Part shown: positions 30,912-39,029 of the stretch, in pieces
Numbering within the stretch: position 1 is the stretch's first letter
Layout: every line of letters starts with the position of its first letter
NCBI GenBank assembly: GCA_014885115.2
Contig: WKLE02001445.1
Location: 24,658 to 63,686, forward strand
DNA from: Asterionellopsis glacialis
Lineage: Eukaryota; Bacillariophyta; Plagiogrammaphyceae; Rhaphoneidales; Asterionellopsidaceae
Reading direction: 5' to 3'
Length of the DNA: 39,029 bases
Program-made: the position numbers and the translations under genes
Notes under the pieces: model-generated
Databases searched by the model: none
What the model was told of the DNA's origin: nothing
The model's input: the letters and a program-made list of their open reading frames with translations, nothing else

Positions 30912-32400
30912 TTACTGCTGTTGCTTCTTTTGTGGTGGTTTCAGATTTGGTTGCTTTTTGTTCTTATGTGCTGGTGATGGAGATTCCACATTATTTGCAG
31001 ATGAATGTAGTGCTAAAGCTTGAGATACGGTTTGTTGTACAAAGTCTTTTAGGTCTTTTTGGATTAGTTCTTTGAGCATTGCTTTTTGTTCTGCCATGTC
31101 TTTAGCATATTGTTCAGCAAGGTTACAAATGGACTGTTCTGTTGGCTCCAGTTTTGCACTCATGTTTTGTACTTCATTCATATTTGCCTTCCATTCTTTA
31201 TCTGTCTCCTCTTTCAATTCTTGAAACCAAAGTGTAACATTGGACTTGAGTAATGCAACAGAGTTTTTGTCAATAGAATGAGTGATGGGTGTGGTTGAGG
31301 CCCAAGTTTTTGATTTATAGAGAGGTGTAGCCCATGCTGTGATTGGAGTAGTAGCAGATGCTGCCAATTTGGATGTTAAAGATGAGATTTCATTATATGT
31401 AAGGTCTATTGTTTGCCACTTTTGAGGATGGTACTTTCCAGATTGAGTTGTAATAGACAATGTTGATGTTGTCATGCTTGATTGATCTCCAACACAGATA
31501 GTTGTTGGATTTGGTATGGTGTTGGAGATGCTTTGGTAATAGGTCTCACCTTCACTGAAGTTTGATTCTGCAGATGCATCATATTGAAGTTCAATGTCCT
31601 CCCCAAGTTTGATCTGAATTGCCTCTAAATTATGGTTGACAAACTCCTGATCAAATGTTTTGCTGAGATGTTTGTTGAATTCTGCAAATAATTGCATTAC
31701 TTCATCACTCTTGTTATCTTCAAATATTGCAAGATATCCATTTTTGACTTGACTTTCAACAGAATGAAACAATGATGTGTTATTTCATGTTTAATTTAAG
31801 TTTAGAAGGTACTCCTGGACACTAATTGATGCCTTATTTTCTGCAGCATCTTTGGATTCTTTCAATTTTTTTCATAACAATGCCTGCTCGCAAATTGGAT
31901 AATTGATTTCTTTCTCAGAGATACCATAGAGATATTGTACAAGCAGGCTAATTTTATGACTGTGTCATTGCTTATAAATCCTGGTATGGCCTGGTAGGAC
32001 ACAACTTGAATATGTTTTAAGCTGGCTGGCAAATTTTCTTTGTCAGACAATCCTTTGATGAGTCCTTGCATAATTGGATGTACTTGTAGCAAGCTACAGG
32101 TAATACTGATACCCCAAATGAAAATTGCATTTGGACCTTTTCCTGCTTTACTACATCAAGGAGGGACATCTAGTTCACATGTAAGTATGTAATTGTGGAA
32201 AACTAATTCCTGTAGGTGGTTTCAAAGGTTGTCAAGTCATGTCCAATCTGGATGTGCATCTTTGCAGAAGGCAAGCAACCAATTATTTGTTGTTGATAAT
32301 CTTGACACCCACAATCAGTGGTGGTGTGCATCAAGCCATGGTTTCATAGATGAACAAAATGTGGCATATGGTAGAGATGTCTCAATTTTAATGTAAAATT
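30912..32400 (-). pseudogene. ORF1-like protein of LINE copy A
   Basis: The 286-codon frame at 31772-30912 and the frame at 32156-31862, plus a short upstream part to about 32400 (SSMKPWLDA), match the plus-strand protein at 33410-34804 in the same order. Shared pieces include GLSDKENLPASLKHIQVV, FHSVESQVKNGYLAIFED and a C-terminal coiled-coil part (WFQELKEETDKEWKANMNEV). The tail is Lys/Gln/Pro-rich. I see no zinc knuckle, RRM or esterase motif. It is a putative RNA-binding or coat-type ORF1 by position only. A TGA near 32157 and a frame change near 31800 break it. Confidence 0.65.
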
Positions 32401-32750
32401 TTCAGCATCTCTCACCTTCTTTTGTCATCAATCCACCAAGTTCATTCAATATCTTATATTCATCTACATCAACAATCTTTTTGTTTAACTTTTGCCCTCT
32501 TTTAGTTGCATAATAAAATGTCAACCTGTCTCCAACAAACTCATCTAAGTCATAGGTGTCCACAATTAGGTCCAATGCTTCTCATGGTGTACCCTCCACA
32601 GATACAAAAATGTGTGCCACTGTATTCAACTGAATGTCTTTTGTTACACAATGCCTTGTCTATTGTTTTTTTCTCACTAACATGTTTCATAAAAACATGG
32701 CCATCAAAATCACGTTCATAATTAGGGCATGCAACAACACCGATATACAT
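32401..32750 (-). pseudogene. Unidentified coding remnant between the two LINEs
   Basis: The minus strand reads a 66-codon ATG frame from 32750, then after a frame change a further 50 codons without stops (DLDEFVGDRLTFYYATKRGQ, then DEYKILNELGG). An in-frame TGA precedes that second part. It ends close to where the ORF1 homology of copy A begins, so it may be the 5' part of copy A or a separate fragment. I do not recognise the family. Confidence 0.4.
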
Positions 32751-33153
32751 TACCTATAGTACAAATGAACAAGAAGAACAACAAACAAAAGAGATACTCT
32801 TTCACCACCACATGAAAGAGGACCCAGTACAACTGTAGGTATCTTAATTCTATACTGTGTACACTCTAGCATCCATCACTGTACCCTGGACAATCATGCT
32901 CATTGGAAGAGGAACTGGTGGTCAAGGATGCAGCCAGGGCCATGAGTACCACCACGGCAACTCTCCCATGGTGTCTCCTGGTGGCATGCATGCAATGGCC
33001 AAACCATTGCCACTCTTGGGCCATAGCAAAGTAGCACCAACATCCCATCAAGATGATGATGAACCTTGGACAATGGTATCACAATCAAACAAATCTTTCA
33101 CCAAGATTGGCAGTGAATGCTCCACGCATTAGAAGTACTGTATTTATGTACAC

Positions 33154-34804
33154 ATGACACTCTCATATGACAACAACACTAACTTCATTAACGCTCCCTT
33201 TCACCAACACATGTTTTGCAATGAACTGTTTTATGTCAACAAGACTACTACTTTCTTTAAATGGAAAGAAGAAGAATCCAACGCTGTTGCCACCAAAACC
33301 AATCCCATTACGGCAGCAGCACAACTAGTAAACAACAAACAGACACTCTCAGAATGGATTGCGGGAACTACTGCATCAACAAGCCAAAGTCACTGTCAAA
33401 CTCCAAAATTTTACATGTTTGTGGAAACATCAACGCCCTATTGTCAATTTTGAGACCTTATGAAACCATGGTTAGATGCAAATGAACATCTGATGTGGAC
33501 ATCAAAACTTTGCACAACTAACAACCACATTCTTGCCTGGATCAAGGACTCACACCTTGACTGGCCTTGTCTCAATGAGTTACAATAAGCACTCTCAGAA
33601 CTCATTGCCATTAATTTGGACTACACCTTGTGCAAGATAGACCTTTGCCCTTGAAAGACCTGTCTTCTTGGCAAAGACCCAAACACCCTTTTTTATTTGG
33701 AGCATTGGCATCACTTGCAGCTTACCCCACATGAACCCATATCTACAGGCTCTGATTCAAGGCTTTGTAGATAAAGACAACCTCCCCAAAGATCTCCACC
33801 ATATTCAAATTATTCCATACCATGAGGTAGAAGGTCTAATCACAAACAAAAACATCATAGGCTCAGCCAGAGACCATGACAATCTCATGGTACAATTATG
33901 TAAGAAATCCATCATGATTGGATATAGTAACATCTTTACACAACATGCTCTTAAAAATGATGGCAAAGATATAGCAGATTCTCATGCAAGCTACAGCTTA
34001 CAAGAATTTCTTCTCCTACACAAATCTACCAGTGGTGGTCATCTCTTCCATTCTGTAGAAATCTGTGGTACTAGTGGGTACCTTGTTATATTCAAAAAAC
34101 ACCTCATGATGGAAGTTCAAGAATTTTTCAATCAACTCATGAAACACCTGCCCAATATGTTTCTTCTGGAATTTGTTGCTAACTATAAAACAGCAGTAAA
34201 ATCACAAACTGATGAAATTGATCTCAGGGATGATGGCTCAGCCATCTCCTCATTCAGCATAGCTGAAACTTGCCACCAAACTATTAAACCTCAAGAACAT
34301 GCCACATATGCCCCTGACTTGAAAGACAATCAAAGTGCTCAAAGTACTCAAATCAGCACTTACCTCCCCAGGAAAAGAACTCAAATCACTCTCATGTACG
34401 GAGCAACTGATGATATCTTGTCTATCAGATCTAGGTTCTTGGCTACAAAGCCGCACACAAATGCTTGGAATAATCCCCCTAACACAGCAACTTTGACAGT
34501 GCCTCCATCCCCAGCTACAACAATAAAATTTCTATATGACACCACTGTATCCACACTAAAGTCTGACATCCAATCATGGTTCAACGAGATGCAAGAAAAC
34601 TCTAAAAATGAATGGGAGACTAGCATGAATGAAGTACTATGTTCACTCAGCAAGAAACTTACTGAAATGACCACCAAATACAACATTGTCTACCAACAGA
34701 TCACAGAATTCTTGGCCAAACAATCTCAAGATATGGAAGAACAAAATAGTATCTTAAACATGGTATCCAAACCAACACCAAACAATTTGTGGAACAGTCC
34801 ATAA
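33154..34804 (+). pseudogene. ORF1-like protein of LINE copy B
   Basis: The best part is the frame at 33668-34804 (378 codons, opening at TTG, first ATG at 33731). It has an N-terminal block LQALIQGFVDKDNLPKDLHH, a second block LFHSVEICGTSGYLVIFKK and a C-terminal coiled-coil part, WFNEMQENSKNEWETSMNEV. Each matches copy A. Upstream, 33154-33453 gives FYMFVETSTPYCQF, a stop, then MKPWLDANEHLMW; copy A has FYIKIETSLPYATF and MKPWLDA. Two unrelated-looking copies keep the same blocks, so the protein was under selection before decay. Its function is not known to me. Confidence 0.65.
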
Positions 34805-35120
34805 GCCAACAATTTCAACTCATGCAATCCCATGGATAAGACTTGTCTAGTCCAAGCCAGTCTCCAGCAAGAAAACAGTGGTAACCAACCTCCAAGCCAT
34901 CCCTCCCAATGACTCCTGAACCAGTGTTTCCTCCTGATACTCACACACAAGCCACTGATTTGTCAATTTTGTCAGAATCCAATATATCTGAACCTCAAGC
35001 ATCTAGGAGTCCCTGACCTCTGACAGGGTCAGCACTTTAAAACCACCACAAAATCCTACCCAAAGTCTCCAAATTACAAAAGATTCTATATATGGATCAT
35101 CCTATACTAGGTGTAAACCC

Positions 35121-35619
35121 CATGAATTAAGAATCTTTTTCATTAATCCCAATGGAATAATGTCATCCCCTACCAAGATAGCTGATATCATTAATACCAG
35201 TAATGGTTTGGAAGCAGGCATTCTTGGCCTTTCCAAAACAAACTATGATTGGAAAAAGCCACACTGTAGAGCAAAATACAAATATACCATCCATCAAACA
35301 AACCAAACTATTGTCTCTATTCACATCCTGGAAGTCAACTAAAATGGTCTTCTCAACTTTGATTATTCCAACAAAGTCCAACAAACAAAGAGGAGGCACT
35401 CTGATGACAATAACTGGTAGATGGGCAGGCAGCATTACAGATGCAGGCTCCAATCCACAGCTGGGATGTTGGACTTGGCAAACTCTTCAAGGAGATACCA
35501 ACCTGACTGTGATAACAGCTTATAGAGTATGTCAAGAACAAGACAACTCTGGTGAAAAAATCCTATGGCTATCCACAGATAAACTCATCAGAGCTGGCCA
35601 GACACTCCAATATGGGTGA
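35121..35619 (+). pseudogene. Apurinic-type endonuclease remnant of LINE copy B
   Basis: It opens with LRIFFINPNGIMSSPTKIAD and GILGLSKTNYDWKKP; the catalytic Glu expected in SETN is Lys here. After a frame change, 35340-35619 continues RGGTLMTITGRWAGS and LTVITAYRVCQEQDN, typical of the middle of this nuclease. The GDFN and SDH motifs of the C-terminal half are not found downstream. A stop-rich linker at 35620-35990 contains LTQATAAEAVSTAGQDLTA, probably from between nuclease and RT. Confidence 0.7.
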
Positions 35620-35999
35620 CTTAGATAATCTCAAACTCACCTTCCCACCATTGACCTGAGTCAAACTATTTTGGACTTGGAAACTTGTCTTGATATTCCT
35701 CATCACCTACCAAATCTTACCCAAGCTACAGCAGCGGAAGCTGTAAGTACAGCAGGTCAAGACCTTACTGCCATACAAATAAGAAGCCTACACCGTTCCA
35801 AATGAATACCTCCATACACAGGCTCAGGAAGTGGCTGATGATCAAAATATTAGTCTGGAAAAAGCCCTCTGAAACATTAATACAAAAGAGCAATCACATC
35901 AGAACTACAACAAACACATCAAATGGGACCTCATTAATACCACAAGAAGCTCTGTAACACATATCTTAATTCCAGCAGATGCCAAACCCCTAAGAAAAA

Positions 36000-36560
36000 G
36001 TGAACAATAGAAAGATAAGGGCTGTAGACAAAATATTCAATCAACTCCTGGAATACTCCAAAGAACACTACCAACTAGCACAAGATACTCTGTTCAGCAA
36101 AAGTGAACATGCCACTCACCTTGGATTTAATGGCACTGGTCTAGTGGATCACAACATCTTGAGTGGACATTATGACTTTAACCTGGACAAGTTACATGAT
36201 GAACAAGCCAAAGCATTTATTCATAACTTAAAACAACACAATGGTCCTACAATGAACACTGATGTAAGTTTGGAAGAGGTAAAAAGTCTCTACCAGACAT
36301 GGAATGAATGCACCTCCACCCACATTCATCTTGGCCTCTATAAAGCCATGATACAGAGTGAGCATCTCCTCAATATTCTTACCATCAAGATGAATCTTCT
36401 GGTCAAACATGGCATAACCCTACAACAATTGGAACACTCAACAATGTGCATGATTGAAAAGGACTATGGATCCCCAAAACTTCATCAACTAAGGCTTATC
36501 CACCTTTTTTAAGCAGATATGAACAGCTCAGCTAAAATCCTCTCGGCTTGCCACTTTATA
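36000..36560 (+). pseudogene. N-terminal reverse transcriptase remnant of LINE copy B
   Basis: Frame 36000-36512 (170 codons, opening at GTG) has LEYSKEHYQLAQDTLF, then THIHLGLYKAMIQ and LQQLEHSTMCMIEKDYGSP, closely paralleling copy A at 29380-28710. A TAA follows LRLIHLF, where copy A reads through as FHLFKADMN. About ten codons later the LINE homology ends. Confidence 0.7.
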
Positions 36561-37345
36561 CACAATTGCTGAATTCAAAAACATACTATGGGGGGCCAAA
36601 AGTTAATAGTGCACACTGACCATAAAAACATATTGTATGATAAACTTGCTAGCAAAAGAGTATGCAGGTGGCTTATGATGCTAGAAGAATACAGTGCAGA
36701 ATTTGTCAATATTGCTGGTGAACAAAATGTCATTGCTGATGCACTTTCACAATTAGATGTAAGATGGGCAGAGGATGATGATGATGACTATGATACAGTA
36801 CCAGAACTTATCAACATCATGGAAGCGTATCCAATAACCCAACAGGAAATCAAAGCAACAGCTTTTCCAATATTCCCTCCTTTAATTAAGATGCACCAAC
36901 AAAAAGATAGAATGCTTAGGAAACTAATGTGCAATGCCAAACCTGGTATGCTCACAACTAGAGAAGTCAAAGACAAACATCTCGTACACTTTGAAGGTAA
37001 AATATACATACCAGAGAAATTCCAACAACATGTTGTAGCGTGGTATCATGAATACCTAGCACATCCAGGTGAAACATGTACAGAAGCAACCATATGACAC
37101 AACACTTTACTTGGCCTGCCCAGGCTAAGAAAGCACATACAGAACTTCTGCAAGACATGTAAACAATGTCAGTTGTGTAAAAAGCAACATAAGAAATATG
37201 GACATTTACCTCCTAAAGAGGCTGACACCCTGAAATGGGAATGAGTCCATATAGACCTAATCAGAAAATATACTTTTAAGTCTAATTCAGGCACGCAAAC
37301 ACTACAATGTCTTACTATGATAGATCCTTCCACAGGCTGGTTCTA
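36560..37345 (+). pseudogene. Ty3/gypsy RNase H and integrase fragment
   Basis: The open part at 36588-37097 has the end of a Ty3-type RNase H (KLIVHTDHKNI, then RWLMMLEEYSAEFVNIAGEQ, then ADALSQLDV). A linker and the integrase zinc-binding domain follow: HEYLAHPGETCTE gives the His pair, and after a TGA at 37095, FCKTCKQCQLCKK gives the Cys pair. A second TGA follows TLKW-E, then VHIDLI and MIDPSTGWF supply the first two acidic regions of the integrase core. The reading then stops. Another frameshift sits in the G-run at 36590, upstream of which TIAEFKNIL is in a different frame. No LTR, protease or RT part was found, so this is an internal fragment. Confidence 0.82.
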
Positions 37346-38640
37346 AAATACATGTTCAATGCATAATACATTAATTATTTGCTCTATATCCAATGGTCAC
37401 AATGTTTTCATTTCCTTTTTGTATTGTTTGTTGGTTTGTGTTACATAGGCACCCTTTTTATTCATCAGATCCTGAGTCAGATGTATAGTTTTTCCTAAGT
37501 TTTCTCTGGCTGACTTTCCTAAACAACTAATACCAAAATGCTCAAATGATGGTAATTGCTGTGACCTAGAATGTAATACAAGCAAGCATATTATTTGATA
37601 CTTGCATCACTTGTATGTTTTTTATGAAAGCAGCATTAGCTAAAAGTGCCTGTGTCAAGGAGTCTTCTCCTCCAGATGGATCAATGAGAACAACAACTCC
37701 ATATGGTATAGTACTGCAAATGATGATGCCATTTTATTCAAAATTCTGCGGGGACAAGAATACAGTACAAAAAAAAACAAGATGTTAAAGACCAAAAGAC
37801 CTATGTTATTTTGAAATGAAGATATTTTTAAAGAAGTTTAAGTTGGATAAGAAAAAGTGAAGCATGAGAAAAACACTTTTGTCCCATTTTTGAAGAAAGT
37901 ATCAAAATCACAACAAATCAAGGTAACAAATGCACCATAAAGAGAGCAATAATCAGTCCCACCCACATGTTTCACACACAAAAACTTACCAGTTATTTCA
38001 TAAGAAACAAAATAGGCACTCCAGAGACACATCATGGCAATAATTGACTGAAGTGCAGCTGTCTCATATAACCTTTGTCATTGTCATACGGGTGCAAGAA
38101 GATGTGTTTGGTGCATGCAGAATCACAAAAGAACAAGAAATATTCATCCTGTATATTGTGTATGGAGAAATACTGTTGGTACAGTGATAAGACAGAATAA
38201 ATTTAAAACATCTGTGGACCTTGTGCTTAGAAGTAACTTTTCTATGGTACATGATTAGCACAGAAAACAACGGGAGTTTAGGAGTAACTTTTTTTGGAGC
38301 TTGGAAGTAAAATATTCTACGTTCCATCTCCACATAGAGACATACTATGAATTGAGCTTAGAAGTTACTCTTCAACCACAAGCATGCTGGGAGATGCACA
38401 ATAATCAAAATTTTTGGTAATTAATACTGGAATAAGGTACATACCAGGTACCTGGTAGTAGGACAACCATACCATATACGGTAGTACCTGTACAGGTAGT
38501 TCTCACATCAGGGGTTGCTACCAGTACTGACTGTCCGCTACCGGCATGTAATCAAATTATTAGCTCACATTTATTACATTATGGAAAAAAAAAGAAAAAA
38601 AACTTCAATATATCCATGTGCAGAAATGATGCTAACGGTT
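37346..38640. other. Unidentified stretch on the right margin of the transposon block
   Basis: About 1.3 kb without a supported gene. Minus-strand frames (37585-37397; a 55-codon frame about 37745-37570 with YGVVVLIDPSGGEDSLTQAL; 38035-37838) look like decayed coding sequence, but I cannot place them. A GTAAGT donor (near 37988) and a CCGCAG acceptor (near 37748) on the minus strand could mark an intron of a dead gene. From about 38226 four imperfect copies of a CTTAGAAGTAACTTTT word occur. CpG returns gradually. Confidence 0.4.
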
Positions 38641-38652
38641 TAGCATTTTAGC

Positions 38653-38747
38653 AAATGAATCTAACCGGTGAGTTTCATTTTGCTACTATGGAGTTTTACT
38701 AGTAAAAATGAATCTAACAGGTTAGATTCATTTTACTAGTAAAACTC
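38653..38747. repeat. Inverted-repeat (foldback or MITE-like) element
   Basis: The left arm 38691-38718 starts GAGTTTTACTAGTAAAAATG. The right arm 38721-38747 is its reverse complement apart from one extra A, with only two bases between. A second, weaker inverted pair (TAGCAAATGA near 38650 and TTCATTTTGCTA near 38674-38685) lies just left, and both share the word AATGAATCTAAC. Such a near-perfect hairpin suggests a small foldback element or a cruciform-forming site. It is not a terminator of any annotated gene. Confidence 0.8.
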
Positions 38748-38957
38748 ACATACTAATATTGAATATTTTCTACTAGTAATTAACACATGCATTGCTTCCA
38801 CCAAGAGTGCTGTTTTTACAAAATTAGGAATAAAGTTAGGCCAAAAAATCAAAAATCCTTAAGGAATATCAAATTTAAACTTCTTTTTAATGGTCGAGTC
38901 TGTAATTCCCCCCCCGTGATACTGTACCATTCTATTCTTATTTCACTTTTTGTACAA

Positions 38958-39029
38958 ATGATGCCGCCGTTGGAACTAAATGAAGATGATGAAAGCTTCC
39001 ATGACAATGAAGTCATGGAAGCAGAAACT
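38958..39029 (+). CDS. Possible start of a gene cut by the right edge (partial)
   Basis: ATGATG in a good context (ACAAATGATG) opens 24 codons without a stop up to the edge, giving a strongly acidic N-terminus (PLELNEDDESFHDNEV). CpG use here (GCCGCCG) is like the host genes, not the transposon block. A perfect 11-base inverted repeat (38995-39005 and 39012-39022, GCTTCCATGAC) lies inside. Twenty-four codons are too few to identify anything; chance is a real alternative. Confidence 0.3.
   Translation, partial: MMPPLELNEDDESFHDNEVMEAET

Larger units (their letters stand above)
26660..32400 (-). mobile_element. Degenerate LINE-type (non-LTR) retrotransposon, copy A
   Basis: Read on the minus strand, the remnants come in the order of a complete element: ORF1-like protein (32.4-30.9 kb), apurinic-type endonuclease (30.7-29.7 kb), reverse transcriptase fingers/palm (29.4-28.55 kb), thumb and connection (28.5-27.5 kb) and RNase H (27.4-26.9 kb). 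Stops and frameshifts break every part, so it cannot make its proteins. The family resembles the endonuclease/RT/RNase H elements whose proteins are often annotated in diatoms. The boundaries are approximate because I found no target-site duplication or poly-A tail. A further 70-codon frame at 26662-26874, rich in Lys and Phe, may be the end of the second protein. Confidence 0.82.
32857..36560 (+). mobile_element. Degenerate LINE-type retrotransposon, copy B, 3'-truncated
   Basis: The plus strand carries the same modules as copy A in the same relative order, so the two elements point away from each other with their 5' ends within about 0.5 kb. Present are the ORF1-like protein (33.15-34.8 kb), the N-terminal half of the endonuclease (35.12-35.62 kb) and the start of the reverse transcriptase (36.0-36.55 kb). 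The second half of the endonuclease is missing. The element stops at about 36.56 kb, where Ty3-type sequence begins. Copies A and B differ at many residues, so they are not a recent inverted duplication. The first frame (32857-33132, with DDDEPWTMVSQSNKSF) may be the 5' end of ORF1. Confidence 0.78.

Noticed and set aside
1..39029. tRNA, rRNA or CRISPR features
   Set aside because: I looked for the TTCRA arm with flanking stems, rRNA-like blocks and regularly spaced repeats and found none that held up.

Overview
The window is eukaryotic nuclear DNA, most likely from a diatom or another alga with a secondary red plastid. The genes are widely spaced. Three have short spliceosomal introns of 107-151 bases with GT-AG ends. 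Proteins are rich in Ser, Asn, Asp and Gln runs. One gene (17548-18381) has a secretory signal peptide followed by an aromatic residue, as in diatom bipartite plastid presequences. The decayed retrotransposons belong to an endonuclease/RT/RNase H type that I recall from diatom genomes. I cannot name the species. Positions 10473-10511 are an assembly gap of 39 N.

Left half (1-25.7 kb), host genes in order: an acidic nuclear-type protein that runs off the left edge through an intron (-); a hybrid histidine kinase with two PAS-like regions and a receiver (+); two tandem, diverged paralogues with mitochondrial-type N-termini and a PPR-like helical hairpin (+, +); a four-helix membrane protein resembling COPI-associated/TVP15 proteins (+); a PDZ-domain protein (-); a plastid-targeted protein of unknown function (+); an M14 cytosolic-type carboxypeptidase (-); and a bZIP transcription factor (+). 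Noncoding DNA on both sides of the bZIP gene carries clusters of TGACGT/ACGTCA, the half-site of the cAMP/CO2-responsive elements bound by bZIP proteins.

Right third (about 25.8-38 kb) is a degenerate transposon block. Two related LINE-type elements lie head to head: one on the minus strand (about 32.4 down to 26.7 kb) and one on the plus strand (about 32.9 up to 36.55 kb). Each has an uncharacterised ORF1-like protein, then remnants of an apurinic-type endonuclease and a reverse transcriptase. The minus copy also keeps RNase H. A Ty3/gypsy RNase H-integrase fragment (about 36.56-37.35 kb) abuts the truncated plus copy. The block is almost free of CpG: I read no CG between about 25,775 and 29,454. 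That fits long-term cytosine methylation and deamination of silenced elements. The window ends with a short inverted-repeat element and possibly the first 24 codons of another gene.

The host genes do not form an obvious pathway. The most testable functional idea is the bZIP gene with its flanking CRE-like clusters. The most striking sequence-level signal is the CpG desert over the head-to-head LINE pair.
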